A stretch of 64,000 bases of DNA from Parabacteroides sp. TM07-1AC (GCF_003480915.1 NZ_QUKD01000002.1:186001-250000), one strand, 5' to 3'; shown: positions 8,871 to 18,465, numbered from the stretch's first letter. A program made the numbers and translations. Notes: generated from the letters alone by a model not told the origin.

Positions 8871-9558
8871 ACGTCAGCGAAACCATACGGGAAGTCGCTT
8901 TCGATAATGCATTCGGATATTTGATAAGATCTTTATCCGTCAGGTCACTACGGTCTTTCTGTAGCAGGTCGACCAGTCCGAAACTAAACTTCAATTCAGG
9001 ACAGAGCTTGAAGAACGGCAGGTAAATATCACATCCTATACCGAATTCCAAACCAAAATCGGCCCCTTTCAATAAGACCGGCATTCCTTTCTTACGTCCG
9101 AGGTCCATTGCTCCGAATATACCGCCAATCAGATAAGGACGATAGTTATTCAAACGGAGGGCTGAATATTTCACACTCAGAGGAAAGCTCAGGATCGTGG
9201 AACGAACAGAAGTAGTGAACTCTTCGCCGGTAGCTTGTTCGCGGAACAGAAACTTTTTATCTCCGAAATGCACCGTAGGTATAAAACGCAGATTAAAATA
9301 AGGATTCAGATACATATCCCCTATCACACCGACACTGAATCCGGGTGAATAACTGGGAATTTCAGCAAACCATGTCTCACCGTCGGTTGCCACACCGGTA
9401 TTGGTCAATAACAAATCCTGCGCATGCAATCCGACATGGAATCCCAAATGAACCCACTTCAAGTCGGCATACGGCTGATTCTTAACCTTCTCTTTCTGTG
9501 CCATCACACCAGGAATGGCAAGACTACATATCAATAATAAAAATAATAGACGTCTCAA
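8857..9558 (-). CDS. PorT-like outer-membrane beta-barrel protein
   Basis: 233 residues with a signal peptide (cleavage near 'VMAQ', about 20-21). The mature part has alternating hydrophobic/polar strands and ends in Phe-Glu. The pattern 'YADLKWVHLGFHVGLHAQDLLL' followed by 'LNPYFNLRFIPTVHFGDK' resembles PorT/SprT proteins of the type IX secretion system. That is pattern recognition; generic porin-family (OMP_b-brl) membership is the safer claim. A TTG start is inferred, because an in-frame stop lies two codons upstream and no ATG precedes the signal peptide. No other T9SS genes are in the window except gldH, a gliding-associated lipoprotein gene. Confidence 0.68.
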   Translation of the reverse strand: MRRLLFLLLICSLAIPGVMAQKEKVKNQPYADLKWVHLGFHVGLHAQDLLLTNTGVATDGETWFAEIPSYSPGFSVGVIGDMYLNPYFNLRFIPTVHFGDKKFLFREQATGEEFTTSVRSTILSFPLSVKYSALRLNNYRPYLIGGIFGAMDLGRKKGMPVLLKGADFGLEFGIGCDIYLPFFKLCPELKFSFGLVDLLQKDRSDLTDKDLIKYPNALSKATSRMVSLTFNFE

Positions 9559-9601
9559 CTCTCAATCAATTTTGAATAATAACGAAAAAGATCAGAACTT
9601 A

Positions 9602-9632
9602 TTGCAGAAATACAAATAAAACTCTATTTTTG
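9602..9632 (+). promoter_or_regulatory. Promoter of the ferredoxin gene
   Basis: TTG at 9602-9604 and TATTTTTG at 9625-9632 are separated by 20 bases, close to the Bacteroidetes consensus. The ATG follows at 9670. Confidence 0.6.
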
Positions 9633-9669
9633 CACCAACTAATAGTTATCAATTTAAACGTTTAAGAAA

Positions 9670-9837
9670 ATGGCTTATTTAATTAGTGAAGATTGTATTG
9701 CTTGTGGTACTTGCATCGACGAGTGTCCGGTAGGAGCAATTTCGGAAGGTGATATCTATCATATCGATCCTGAAATGTGTACAGATTGTGGCACTTGTGC
9801 TGACGCTTGTCCTACAGAAGCAATTCATCCGGCTTAA
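9670..9837 (+). CDS. 2[4Fe-4S] ferredoxin
   Basis: 55 residues, a clostridial-type ferredoxin. Two cluster motifs are complete: CIACGTCIDECP (Cys9, 12, 15, 19) and CTDCGTCADACP (Cys37, 40, 43, 47). The protein is a low-potential electron carrier of the cytoplasm, probably serving pyruvate:ferredoxin oxidoreductase-type enzymes and hydrogenase or Rnf; the partner is not shown by the context. It is monocistronic, with its own promoter and terminator. Confidence 0.95.
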   Translation: MAYLISEDCIACGTCIDECPVGAISEGDIYHIDPEMCTDCGTCADACPTEAIHPA

Positions 9838-9881
9838 ACCGCAGGAAATAGGCAAACCTGGCAACAGGCTACCTATAAAAG

Positions 9882-9930
9882 ATAACGGACTGTTTTTTCT
9901 TTATCAGAAAAACAGTCCGTTATTATTTTT
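9882..9930 (+). terminator. Intrinsic terminator after ferredoxin
   Basis: ATAACGGACTGTTTTT (from 9882) pairs with AAAAACAGTCCGTTAT (to 9923), followed by TATTTTT. It may also serve the convergent DUF3276 gene. Confidence 0.85.
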
Positions 9931-9938
9931 CCCCCTCT

Positions 9939-10313
9939 TTAGAAATCGATATCCAGCTTTATCTCATCCGAACCATCGTCTGTATTTGTCTCAGCATCCG
10001 GGGCCTGTGCTTTTTGATCTTCGGAGTTTCGTTGTTTGATGTAATTGATCACATCATTCATACCCTCCATAAACTTTTCAAAATCCTCCTTATAAAGGAA
10101 AATCTTATGTTTCTCGAAAGATACCTGTGTTCCGTTCTTAGGCTGTACCTTTTTACTTTCGGTCACCGCCAGGAACAAATCGTCTTTCAAGTTTTTCTTC
10201 ACATCCAGATAATAGATCCGCTTACCTGCTTTTATGGCTTTAGAGTACAAAATCTCTTTATCGCCACCTTCAACCTGTATTTTCTTCACCGACTCATCCA
10301 TATTAGCCAACAT
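9939..10313 (-). CDS. DUF3276 (PUR-alpha-like) nucleic-acid-binding protein
   Basis: 124 residues. The central region 'ILYSKAIKAGKRIYYLDVKK...DLFLAVTESKK' and 'KIFLYKEDFEKFMEGMNDVINYI' is characteristic of DUF3276, which has the PUR-repeat fold found in PUR-alpha, a single-stranded nucleic-acid binder. The C-terminal ~30 residues are acidic and probably disordered. A start at Met5 (10301) is also possible. The cellular role is not established. Monocistronic. Confidence 0.82.
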   Translation of the reverse strand: MLANMDESVKKIQVEGGDKEILYSKAIKAGKRIYYLDVKKNLKDDLFLAVTESKKVQPKNGTQVSFEKHKIFLYKEDFEKFMEGMNDVINYIKQRNSEDQKAQAPDAETNTDDGSDEIKLDIDF

Positions 10314-10483
10314 TTGTTAAAAACCCACCCAATATTCATAACTTGCTTCAAATATGTGCATTTTTTTTTAAACAACAACTATTTTAACGCATCAAAATAT
10401 CTCATTTTACGTTTGAAAGTGTAAAATAACGCCTAACACATGTAAAATTAAATAAAGCGAGGCACTTTTATCAAAAGATTGAC

Positions 10484-10491
10484 TACCTTTG
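10484..10491 (+). promoter_or_regulatory. -7 box (TACCTTTG) of nusB
   Basis: TACCTTTG matches TAnnTTTG, 36 bases upstream of the ATG at 10527. The preceding region is AT-rich. Confidence 0.6.
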
Positions 10492-10526
10492 CATCCTAAT
10501 TTATAATAAAGTAGTTCCTTCAAACG

Positions 10527-11453
10527 ATGATCAACAGAATTTTAATCCGCATTAAAGTTTTACAGATAGTTTACTCATTCTATCAAAACGGAAACAATGA
10601 CCTCAAAGTAGCGGAAAATGAATTGCTTTTCAGCTTACGGAAGTCGTATGACTTATATCACTATTTCCTTCTTCTTATTATCGAAGTCACTAACCTGCAA
10701 AGACGGACACTCGACGCTAAAAAAAGCAAGTACATGCCGACTTATGCCGAATTGAACCCCAATACCCGTTTGGTGGATAACCGTTTCACCGCCCAGGTGG
10801 CAGAAAACGAAGCTCTCCAAAAATATGTAGCAGAACAAGGGTTGTCATGGGTTAACGACGAAGACTTCATCAAGAATGTATTGGATATAATCCTGGCTTC
10901 GGATTTGTACAACGAATATCTGGACAACGAGAACGATTCGTACGAAACAGACAAGGAATTCTGGCGTGCCGTATTCAAAAAGTTAATCTGTGGTAATGAA
11001 GTTATCGAAGATTACCTGGAAGACAAAAGCATCTACTGGAACGACGATATCGGAATCGTCGAAACGTTTACATTAAAAACGATCAAGCAATTTGAGGAAA
11101 AAAGCGGAAGCAAGCAGAAACTGTTGCCGATGTTCAAAGATCTGGAAGACCAGTCGTTTGCAATTAAACTGTTCCGCCAGTCTTTGTTGAAAGGCGCTGA
11201 ATATCGCGAACGCATCAACAAGCATATGAAGAACTGGGAAGCTGAACGTATTGCCAATATGGACTTGATCATCATGCAGGTTGCACTGGCAGAGATCATG
11301 ACATTCCCGTCAATACCTATCAACGTCACACTGAACGAATATATCGACATTGCAAAATATTACAGTACGCCAAAGAGCGGAGTATTTATCAACGGTATAT
11401 TAGATTCTATCGTATCCGAGTTAAAAAAAGAAAAGGTATTGCTTAAAGACTAA
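10527..11453 (+). CDS. nusB: Transcription antitermination factor NusB (long Bacteroidetes form)
   Basis: 308 residues, about twice E. coli NusB. The N-terminal start 'RILIRIKVLQIVYSFYQNG' and the C-terminal 'RIANMDLIIMQVALAEIMTFPSIPINVTLNEYIDIAKYY' are clear NusB; the middle (about 60-190) is the extra segment typical of Bacteroidetes. NusB with NusE (S10) binds boxA RNA and supports rRNA transcription. It heads the nusB-yajC-ybbR-coaE group. Confidence 0.92.
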   Translation: MINRILIRIKVLQIVYSFYQNGNNDLKVAENELLFSLRKSYDLYHYFLLLIIEVTNLQRRTLDAKKSKYMPTYAELNPNTRLVDNRFTAQVAENEALQKYVAEQGLSWVNDEDFIKNVLDIILASDLYNEYLDNENDSYETDKEFWRAVFKKLICGNEVIEDYLEDKSIYWNDDIGIVETFTLKTIKQFEEKSGSKQKLLPMFKDLEDQSFAIKLFRQSLLKGAEYRERINKHMKNWEAERIANMDLIIMQVALAEIMTFPSIPINVTLNEYIDIAKYYSTPKSGVFINGILDSIVSELKKEKVLLKD

Positions 11454-11463
11454 TTATTATACT

Positions 11464-11471
11464 TACATTTG
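11464..11471 (+). promoter_or_regulatory. -7 box (TACATTTG) upstream of yajC
   Basis: TACATTTG fits TAnnTTTG within the 63-base nusB/yajC gap, so yajC-ybbR-coaE may have an internal promoter. Confidence 0.5.
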
Positions 11472-11516
11472 TAGCTAGTCAACTTGGTACAAATTTATAA
11501 ATGAATATAATTAATT

Positions 11517-11828
11517 ATGAGCTTAGTTAGTATTTTACTTCAGGCTGCCGGAGGCCAGTCACAGTGGTCAGGCATCCTAATGATGGTGGTTATCGTTGCG
11601 ATCTTCTATTTCTTTATGATCCGTCCGCAACAGAAAAAGCAGAAAGAGATCCAAAAATCGCGTGAAGCGTTGAAAGCTGGTGATAAAGTGATTACAGCCG
11701 GAGGTATCTACGGAAAGATTAAAGAAATCGGTGACACTTATATGCTGATAGAAATTTCAGACGGAGTACGTATCCGTGTCGATAAAACTTCTATCTTTGC
11801 TTCATCAGAAGACGCACAGCAAAAATAA
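11517..11828 (+). CDS. yajC: Sec translocase accessory subunit YajC
   Basis: 103 residues. One N-terminal transmembrane helix (about 20-38, 'GILMMVVIVAIFYFFMIRPQ') is followed by the cytoplasmic domain 'LKAGDKVITAGGIYGKIKEI...VRIRVDKTSI', typical of YajC, which associates with SecDF-YidC. Twelve bases separate it from ybbR, so the genes are cotranscribed. Confidence 0.95.
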   Translation: MSLVSILLQAAGGQSQWSGILMMVVIVAIFYFFMIRPQQKKQKEIQKSREALKAGDKVITAGGIYGKIKEIGDTYMLIEISDGVRIRVDKTSIFASSEDAQQK

Positions 11829-11840
11829 GGAACAACAAAT

Positions 11841-12851
11841 ATGCCGCAGCTTGATAATATAAATCAATCATTCAAGTCTGCCCGGATGAAGATTAATGCT
11901 TTTCTGCGTCGTCAGAGATGGAAAGAAGCATTAATCTTTTTCTTTTTTGTACTACTGTCATTAGGCTTTTGGCTATTGCAGAGCCTTCAGCAGGAATACG
12001 AAATAGAGATCAACATACCGGTCAGATATAAGAATATCCCACCCGATATTTCTTTTACGGAAACGCCTCCGCAGGAGGTGATTGCTAAAGTAAAAGATAA
12101 AGGAAGTGTTCTGCTGAACTATTCCTTCGGGAGATCGTTTGCCCCGATCGAAATGAACATGAAAAATCAGGCAGAGAAAAGCGGCTCTTTATCCATTGCG
12201 AAAAAAGCGATTGAGAACGATATCCAAAAACAATTGCTGGCAACCACTTCGCTGGTAGGTTTCGAACCTCAGCACATTGAAGCGCCTTACAGTAAACGCA
12301 TCAAGAAAGATATCCCGGTGGTTTTCAACGGGACAATCCAGACAAATCCAGGTTTCCACGTATCCGGAAGCATAACGATCTCACCGATGAATATCAGTGT
12401 ATATGCCAGTGATGTAGTACTGGATACCCTGAACCAGGCTAAAACGGTATTTACTGAAATAAAAAAAGGCAACAAAACAATCACCAAGACGGTACAACTG
12501 CAAAAGGTCAGCGAAGCGACTTATGACCCGACGAGCGTTACCATCACGATTCCTATAGAGGAATTTACGGAAAAAACACTGGAAATACCGGTTCTTTGTA
12601 CGGATTTACCTTCGCACTATACATTGCGTACTTTCCCGTCTGTAGCAAAAGTTACATGCAGTATTCCATTATCCCGGTTCAAGGACTTATCGGAAGACGC
12701 ATTTGAGATCAAATTTTCATTTAAAGATCTGGAACAAAACGTGTCGGGTACCCTACCAATCCAACTGACGAAAAAGCCGGATTGGGTAACCACCACAACG
12801 CTTGTCCCGGACAAAATAGAATTCATCCTGGAACAAAACAACCTTCAATGA
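11841..12851 (+). CDS. YbbR-domain protein (CdaR-like)
   Basis: 336 residues. A cytoplasmic basic N-terminus (1-30) and one membrane helix (about 34-51, 'ALIFFFFVLLSLGFWLL') precede an extracytoplasmic part with YbbR-like beta repeats ('IEINIPVRYKNIPPDISF', 'KKDIPVVFNGTIQTNPGFHVSG', 'TLEIPVLCTDLP'). In Firmicutes the related CdaR regulates the c-di-AMP synthase CdaA; no cdaA lies next to it here. The stop overlaps the coaE start by the ATGA arrangement. Confidence 0.82.
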   Translation: MPQLDNINQSFKSARMKINAFLRRQRWKEALIFFFFVLLSLGFWLLQSLQQEYEIEINIPVRYKNIPPDISFTETPPQEVIAKVKDKGSVLLNYSFGRSFAPIEMNMKNQAEKSGSLSIAKKAIENDIQKQLLATTSLVGFEPQHIEAPYSKRIKKDIPVVFNGTIQTNPGFHVSGSITISPMNISVYASDVVLDTLNQAKTVFTEIKKGNKTITKTVQLQKVSEATYDPTSVTITIPIEEFTEKTLEIPVLCTDLPSHYTLRTFPSVAKVTCSIPLSRFKDLSEDAFEIKFSFKDLEQNVSGTLPIQLTKKPDWVTTTTLVPDKIEFILEQNNLQ

Positions 12852-13420
12852 TCAAAATCGGAATAACCGGTGGTATAGGAAGTGGCAAATCGGTCATTGC
12901 TTCCTTGCTGAACCTGTATGGAATACCGGTCTACGTAGCTGACACGGAGAGTAAGATTCTGACCGAAACATCACCGGCAATCAAAGAAAAGCTCACTGCT
13001 TTGTTCGGAGACGACCTTTATACCGACAAAGGACTGAACAAGAAGCTACTGGCTTCCCATATATTCACTAATCCGGAATATCTTCAACAGGTAAACGCCA
13101 TTATCCATCCGGAAGTGAACAATCATTTTTCCGCCTGGACAAAAGCTCAGGCCAGCCCCATATGTGCTATCGAATCGGCAATTCTCTTCGAGTCGGGCTT
13201 CAACAAAGTCGTTGACAAAAGCCTGATGGTATATGCCCCCCGGGAGATCCGTATCGAACGGGCGGTTTCACGGGATAATACTGCCCGGGAAGAAATCATT
13301 CGCCGTATTGAGAACCAACTGCCGGATGAAACAAAAAGAGACTGGTCCGATTATGTTATCTACAATGACGATAAGCAGGCTTTACTGCCCCAGGTTGAAA
13401 AATTTCTGGCGTCTTTATAG
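12848..13420 (+). CDS. coaE: Dephospho-CoA kinase CoaE
   Basis: 190 residues from the ATG at 12848, which overlaps the ybbR stop (ATGA). Catalyses the last step of coenzyme A synthesis, ATP-dependent 3'-phosphorylation of dephospho-CoA. P-loop GGIGSGKS is near residues 8-15; 'VYVADTESK', 'IIHPEV' and 'AIESAILFESGF' are family motifs. An in-frame start at 12782 lies inside ybbR and is rejected because 'MIKIGITGG' is the conserved N-terminus. Confidence 0.95.
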   Translation: MIKIGITGGIGSGKSVIASLLNLYGIPVYVADTESKILTETSPAIKEKLTALFGDDLYTDKGLNKKLLASHIFTNPEYLQQVNAIIHPEVNNHFSAWTKAQASPICAIESAILFESGFNKVVDKSLMVYAPREIRIERAVSRDNTAREEIIRRIENQLPDETKRDWSDYVIYNDDKQALLPQVEKFLASL

Positions 13421-13441
13421 GAATAAATCGTATAGTTATGC

Positions 13442-13449
13442 TACATTTG
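13442..13449 (+). promoter_or_regulatory. -7 box (TACATTTG) of the DUF5606 gene
   Basis: TACATTTG fits TAnnTTTG 38 bases before the ATG at 13487. Confidence 0.55.
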
Positions 13450-13486
13450 CAGCTTTAAAGTTTAACACTATTAGAAAACAAAGATT

Positions 13487-13936
13487 ATGTTGAAGACTAT
13501 TTTGTCTATTTCGGGAAAACCGGGATTATTTAGATTGGTTTCCCACGGAAAGAACATGCTGATTGTCGAATCGCTGACAGATAAAAAAAGAGTACCAGCT
13601 TATGCAAAAGATAAAGTGATCTCGCTTGGTGATATCGCTATTTACACGAACGAGACTGAAGTTCCTTTGCACGAAGTGCTTACCAGCGTAAAAAATAAAG
13701 AAAACGGAGCCAAAGTAACAGTACCTTCCGACACAAAGGCATTGCGTACTTATTTTGCTGAAGTTTTACCTGATTTTGACCGCGAAAGAGTATATCCGAG
13801 CGATATCAAAAAATTGCTGACATGGTATAACATCCTGATCGGAGCTGAAATCACAGACTTCACACCGGAGGAAGAACCTGTCGCTGAAGAAGCAACAGCT
13901 GAAACAGAAACCAGCGCTGAAGAAAAAGCTGAATAA
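13487..13936 (+). CDS. DUF5606-domain protein
   Basis: 149 residues. The N-terminal part 'LSISGKPGLFRLVSHGKNMLIVESL' and 'RVPAYAKDKVISLGDIAIYT' matches the Bacteroidetes family DUF5606. The C-terminal ~30 residues are Glu/Ala/Thr-rich and probably disordered. There is no signal peptide or membrane segment. Function unknown. It lies downstream of coaE with its own promoter candidate and a strong terminator. Confidence 0.78.
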   Translation: MLKTILSISGKPGLFRLVSHGKNMLIVESLTDKKRVPAYAKDKVISLGDIAIYTNETEVPLHEVLTSVKNKENGAKVTVPSDTKALRTYFAEVLPDFDRERVYPSDIKKLLTWYNILIGAEITDFTPEEEPVAEEATAETETSAEEKAE

Positions 13937-13951
13937 AAATCAATCAGTAAT

Positions 13952-13995
13952 AAAAAAGCCGATGTATAAATTGATTTACATCGGCTTTTTTATTT
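13952..13995 (+). terminator. Intrinsic terminator after the DUF5606 gene
   Basis: AAAAAAGCCGATGTA (13952-13966) pairs with TACATCGGCTTTTTT (13977-13991). The A and T tracts on both sides would let it act in both directions, also serving the convergent lon gene. Confidence 0.88.
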
Positions 13996-13998
13996 AGT

Positions 13999-14021
13999 CA
14001 TGACGGATTTGATCCGTCATG
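13999..14021. repeat. Perfect 10-bp hairpin downstream of lon
   Basis: CATGACGGAT (13999-14008), loop TTG and ATCCGTCATG (14012-14021) form a perfect hairpin 8 bases after the lon stop. Without a T-run it is more likely an mRNA 3'-end stabiliser than a terminator. Confidence 0.5.
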
Positions 14022-14028
14022 ATAACTA

Positions 14029-16491
14029 TCAGAATAACGGATTATCTACTTTTTCCTTTAACAAGGCAAGATCGATCACTTGATGGATATCTTCCACATA
14101 ATGGAAAGTCAATCCTTTTACATAATCCGCTTTGATCTCTTCGATATCCTTTTGGTTTTCCTTGCAAAGAATCAGTTCCTTGATACCTGCCCGTTTGGCA
14201 GCCAGGATCTTTTCCTTGATACCTCCAACCGGAAGCACCTTACCACGCAATGTAATCTCTCCGGTCATTGCCAGATTCTTCCGTACCTTACGCTGTGTAA
14301 ATGCCGATACCAAAGACGTAACCATGGTCACACCGGCACTGGGCCCGTCTTTCGGGATCGCTCCTTCAGGAACATGGATATGTACATTCCAGTTTTCGAA
14401 CAAATCCTCATTTATATTGAAGACAGAGGCATGGGCATGGATATACTCAAGTGCCAACATGGCAGATTCTTTCATTACATCCCCTAAGTTACCTGTCAAA
14501 GTTAACTTCGACCCTTTTCCCCGGCTCAGGCTGGATTCCACGAAAAGGATCTCTCCTCCTACAGCGGTCCACGCCAATCCGGTTACAACACCGGCATATT
14601 CATTCCCCTGATATTTATCACGACTGTATTCTACCGGCCCCAGATATTCATGCAGATCTTCCGGTTTGATCTGCGATGGGATAGCTTCGTCGGAAGCGAC
14701 TTTACGAGCCAGTTTACGCATGATCTTGGCAATCTTTTTATCCAGTTCACGGACACCGCTTTCACGGGTATATGATTCGACAATAACCTGCAAAGTCTTT
14801 TTAGGAAACTTCACCTTGCCTTTACTAAGGCCATGAGCTTCCAGTTGCTTCGGTACCAAATGACGGGCAGCGATCTCTACTTTTTCTTCCAGGATATATC
14901 CGCTCACTTCAATCAACTCCATACGATCCAGCAAAGGCTGTGAAATCGTATTCAAATTGTTTGCCGTAGCGATAAACATGACTTTACTCAAATCATAATC
15001 GATATCCAGATAGTTATCGTGGAAAGCGGAGTTCTGTTCCGGATCCAGGACTTCCAGTAAGGCAGAAGCAGGATCACCTTTGAAATCATTCGTTACTTTA
15101 TCTATTTCATCCAGGATAAACACAGGATTCGAGCTTCCCGACTTTTGGATATTTTGAATAATACGGCCACTCATAGCCCCTATATACGTACGACGATGAC
15201 CGCGTATCTCTGCTTCATCATGCAGACCGCCTAACGATATACGCACATATTTACGGTGCAACGCTTCAGCGACAGATTTACCCAGCGAAGTTTTACCCAC
15301 TCCCGGAGGTCCGTACAAACAGATAATCGGCGACTTCATGTCTCCTTTCAGCTTCAAGACCGCCAAATGCTCGATGATACGTTCCTTTACCTTTTCCAGT
15401 CCGTAATGATCACGGTCAAGAACCTTCTGGGCATGTACCAGGTTGAAGTTATCTTTACTGTATTCATTCCACGGCAAATTAACGATCGTCTGCACATATT
15501 GTGTCTGTATGGAGAAGTCAGGCGATTGCGGATGCAAACGTTCCAGCTTACGCACCTCTTTCTCAAATATCTCAGCAACAGAAGCCGGCCATTTTTTCTT
15601 TCTGGCCTTTTCCCGTAACTCTTTTATTTCCAGTTCGTTTATATTTCCACCCAGTTCTTCCTGAATAGTCTTGATCTGCTGCTGCAGGAAATATTCCCGT
15701 TGCTGCTGGTTTATATCTTCATGTGTTTTCATTTGGATAGAAGCCTTCAGTTCTACCAGCTGATATTCACGATTCAGAATAAACAACAAACGATAAGCAC
15801 GATCCTTCAGGTCGCCGATCAACAGAAGTTCCTGCTTTTCTGAAGCTCCGCTGGGGATGTTGCTACAGGAGAAGTTGACCAGATAAAGGACATTCTTATT
15901 ATTCTTTATGGAGAAGATCAAATCACGCGGCGGCTCGCTCATCGAACCCAACATTTTAATTGTCAGATCTTTGATCGTTGAGATAAGCGCCTCAAACTCA
16001 CGGTCGGTCTTATCCGGCATCCTATCTTCCAGCAAAGTTATTTTTCCTTTCAGATAGGGTTCTGTTTCTTCCAGAGCATCCAGGGAGAAACGTTTCTTTC
16101 CTTGCAGAATCACCGTTGTCGTACCATCCGGCATTTCAAGTACACGGACAATATCTGCGATTACACCGGTCGTATACAAATCATTATACTCCGGATCCTC
16201 CGTGTTCACTTCTTTCTGACAGACAACACCGATCAAAGATTTATTGTGAACAGCCTCTTTTATCAGACGCATAGATTTAGGCCTGCCGACAATGACCGGC
16301 ATGGCTACTCCCGGAAAAAGTACCATATTCCTCAACGGAAGAATAGGAACCACATTCCCTACTTTATCTATACCATCTGTAAAATCCTCATCCACATCAC
16401 ATTCTGTAAGGATAGGCATTACAATCCCAATATTATCGTCCAAATCGTCATACGACTCATCGGTAAACCTCTTCATTCTTTCTTTCATCAT
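14029..16491 (-). CDS. lon: ATP-dependent protease Lon
   Basis: 820 residues, full length. The N-terminal LON substrate-binding domain begins near residue 48 ('[17 protein letters not shown]'). The AAA+ domain carries Walker [10 protein letters not shown] and Walker B 'VFILDEIDK', and the C-terminal protease domain has the Ser718/Lys761 dyad ('PKDGPSAG', 'GGIKEK'). Lon is a soluble quality-control and regulatory protease. A TAACTTTG -7 box is on the minus strand at 16535-16542, divergent from the trmN6 promoter. The first of two adjacent ATGs is used. Confidence 0.97.
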   Translation of the reverse strand: MMKERMKRFTDESYDDLDDNIGIVMPILTECDVDEDFTDGIDKVGNVVPILPLRNMVLFPGVAMPVIVGRPKSMRLIKEAVHNKSLIGVVCQKEVNTEDPEYNDLYTTGVIADIVRVLEMPDGTTTVILQGKKRFSLDALEETEPYLKGKITLLEDRMPDKTDREFEALISTIKDLTIKMLGSMSEPPRDLIFSIKNNKNVLYLVNFSCSNIPSGASEKQELLLIGDLKDRAYRLLFILNREYQLVELKASIQMKTHEDINQQQREYFLQQQIKTIQEELGGNINELEIKELREKARKKKWPASVAEIFEKEVRKLERLHPQSPDFSIQTQYVQTIVNLPWNEYSKDNFNLVHAQKVLDRDHYGLEKVKERIIEHLAVLKLKGDMKSPIICLYGPPGVGKTSLGKSVAEALHRKYVRISLGGLHDEAEIRGHRRTYIGAMSGRIIQNIQKSGSSNPVFILDEIDKVTNDFKGDPASALLEVLDPEQNSAFHDNYLDIDYDLSKVMFIATANNLNTISQPLLDRMELIEVSGYILEEKVEIAARHLVPKQLEAHGLSKGKVKFPKKTLQVIVESYTRESGVRELDKKIAKIMRKLARKVASDEAIPSQIKPEDLHEYLGPVEYSRDKYQGNEYAGVVTGLAWTAVGGEILFVESSLSRGKGSKLTLTGNLGDVMKESAMLALEYIHAHASVFNINEDLFENWNVHIHVPEGAIPKDGPSAGVTMVTSLVSAFTQRKVRKNLAMTGEITLRGKVLPVGGIKEKILAAKRAGIKELILCKENQKDIEEIKADYVKGLTFHYVEDIHQVIDLALLKEKVDNPLF

Positions 16492-16534
16492 ATTACTTCC
16501 CTATCAATTGTACTTATTGATACAATAAACGTGC

Positions 16535-16572
16535 CAAAGTTACAGCTTTTCAGGTAATTCTAGCTACTTTTG
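16535..16572. promoter_or_regulatory. Divergent -7 boxes of lon and trmN6
   Basis: On the minus strand TAACTTTG (16535-16542) points to lon; on the plus strand TACTTTTG (16565-16572) points to trmN6. Both fit TAnnTTTG in a 104-base divergent gap. Confidence 0.6.
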
Positions 16573-16595
16573 CCCCTCACAATATAAAAATATGT

Positions 16596-17312
16596 ATGGC
16601 AAATCCTTATTTTCAATTCAAAAAGTTCACGATATGGCATGATAAGTGTGCAATGAAAGTCGGAACAGACGCCGTTTTGCTCGGAGCATGGGTCAATCTC
16701 GCCGACTGTAAAAACATTTTGGATATAGGAACCGGTACAGGAATCATCGCTCTAATGCTCGCCCAGCGAAGTACGGGAGATATCGATGCGATCGACATAG
16801 ACAACGATGCCTGTATCCAGGCGGAAGAGAATGTGAAGGCATCTCCATTCGCTGAAAGAATCAGGGTTATACATGCTGCCTGTTCGGAATTTGCCGGTTC
16901 GGTTACCCGTAAAAAATACGATCTGATCGTTTCCAATCCTCCCTATTTTATAAATTCCTTGAAATGTCCGGACGATAAACGTTCGGTTGCACGCCATACG
17001 GACAGCCTGCCTTTATCCGAACTGGTTGAAAATGCCTGTTCCCTGTTATCTTCTTCCGGACGTATAGCCCTGGTCCTGCCTTACGAACAATTGGAGGAAG
17101 TAGAATCGATTGCCCGGAAAAATTCTTTATTTGTTTCCAGACAGACAGACGTAATACCTGTCCCCGGAGCTCACCCCAAACGATTACTGATTGAGTTATC
17201 GGCAGTAGAAACAGATACAACAAACCGGGATACACTGGTCATAGAAGAATCCAGACACCAGTACACCCCGGAATATATAGCATTAACCAAAGATTTTTAT
17301 CTGAAAATGTAA
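16596..17312 (+). CDS. trmN6: tRNA1(Val) adenine-N6 methyltransferase (TrmN6/YfiC-like)
   Basis: 238 residues. The SAM-binding motif 'ILDIGTGTGIIALMLAQR' is near residues 45-62 and the N6-adenine catalytic motif NPPYF near 112-116. The N-terminus 'FQFKKFTIWHDKCAMKVGTDAVLLGAW' is typical of YfiC/TrmN6, which methylates A37 of tRNA1(Val). It converges with the lipid kinase gene, overlapping by 16 bases. Confidence 0.88.
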   Translation: MANPYFQFKKFTIWHDKCAMKVGTDAVLLGAWVNLADCKNILDIGTGTGIIALMLAQRSTGDIDAIDIDNDACIQAEENVKASPFAERIRVIHAACSEFAGSVTRKKYDLIVSNPPYFINSLKCPDDKRSVARHTDSLPLSELVENACSLLSSSGRIALVLPYEQLEEVESIARKNSLFVSRQTDVIPVPGAHPKRLLIELSAVETDTTNRDTLVIEESRHQYTPEYIALTKDFYLKM

Positions 17313-18268
17313 GGTAGTTTCTTGTCGAAGAAACGCGTTACTTCACCAAACAAATTATGAACCTCCTCGGTAAAGGATATCACTTCAGGCGTTATCACAT
17401 GTAAAGACTGCGGTATGACCGAAATATCGATCCGGCTATCTGCCATAACAGGCTCTCCATCCAGATGCATAACACCCGGACTCTGACGGATAATGGTTAC
17501 CTGACGCGCTTTCATTGTCTTGATCTTACTGTTCCGATCGATCTGCTTTGTAAATAACTGGATTGCCAAAGGCGCTATATCCAACGGTGTAAAAGGCGAC
17601 AATATAGTCAAATCCATCTGCCCGTCCTGTATATTGGCATGAGGGGCAATGAACGCATTGTTTCCATACTGGGAGGCGTTGGCACATGCCACCAAAAAAG
17701 CTTTCTCCTTAATGGTCTGGTTATCCACCAGCAACTCATATGGTTCCGGCTTGTAACTCAAATATTCCGCCACCGTATTTTTTATATAGGTAAGAGATCC
17801 GCGCCGTTTTTCCTCAGCGAACTTCTGGCTTACCGCCGCATCAAAACCTACCCCACAGGTACAAAAGAATACACGGTCGTTCGCCTTGCAGCAATCGATA
17901 GTGGAAACATGTCCTTTGATTATCAGCTCCAATGCCCGTTTAGCATCCATCGGTATATGGAGCTCACGGGCCAACCCGTTGCCGGACCCTTTCGGGACAA
18001 TCCCCAAAACGGCATCCGAATGAACCATCGCACGGGCTATTTCATTCACCGTGCCGTCGCCACCTACAGCTATAATACAATTGGCTCCTTCGTCAATTGC
18101 CTTTCTCGTCAACTCACTGGCATGCCCCGCATATTCGGTGAAAGAAATCTCCAACGGACAATCGCCTTTCTCGCACATTTGCTCGATCATCTTAGGTATC
18201 TTTCTTTTCGAACCGACGCCGGAAATAGGATTTATTATAGCCTGCACCTTTATTTTTTTTCCGCCCAT
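17297..18268 (-). CDS. Diacylglycerol kinase-family lipid kinase
   Basis: 323 residues of the DAGK catalytic/YegS-BmrU family. The nucleotide motif GGDGTVNEIA (about residues 66-75) and 'GIVPKGSGNGLARELHIP' are present, as is the C-terminal 'MHLDGEP'. The family phosphorylates diacylglycerol, sphingoid bases or ceramide. It lies head-to-head with serine palmitoyltransferase, making a sphingolipid substrate possible but unproven. The first residues after the start ('KKIKVQAIINPISG') are family-typical. Confidence 0.85.
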   Translation of the reverse strand: MGGKKIKVQAIINPISGVGSKRKIPKMIEQMCEKGDCPLEISFTEYAGHASELTRKAIDEGANCIIAVGGDGTVNEIARAMVHSDAVLGIVPKGSGNGLARELHIPMDAKRALELIIKGHVSTIDCCKANDRVFFCTCGVGFDAAVSQKFAEEKRRGSLTYIKNTVAEYLSYKPEPYELLVDNQTIKEKAFLVACANASQYGNNAFIAPHANIQDGQMDLTILSPFTPLDIAPLAIQLFTKQIDRNSKIKTMKARQVTIIRQSPGVMHLDGEPVMADSRIDISVIPQSLHVITPEVISFTEEVHNLFGEVTRFFDKKLPYIFR

Positions 18269-18356
18269 CCTAACTGTTTATAAAGATTGAAGCGACAAAA
18301 ATAATGCTTTTGTAAAACTTTTAAAGCATTAAGGCTACTATAAGTTATTTTTTTAC

Positions 18357-18364
18357 TACTTTTG
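18357..18364 (+). promoter_or_regulatory. -7 box (TACTTTTG) of serine palmitoyltransferase
   Basis: TACTTTTG fits TAnnTTTG. It implies a long leader (about 95 bases) before the ATG at 18466; no known riboswitch was recognised in it. Confidence 0.55.
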
Positions 18365-18465
18365 CGGCTGGATTTGCCGAAACATAGGTGAATATGTATA
18401 CGACAAACCCTTAATTCTATAATGGAATTTTAATAAGCGAGAAAATCATTCTCTTCAATAATAAT

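Noticed and set aside
18365..18465. Riboswitch in the spt leader
   Set aside because: No known aptamer pattern or terminator was recognised in the leader.
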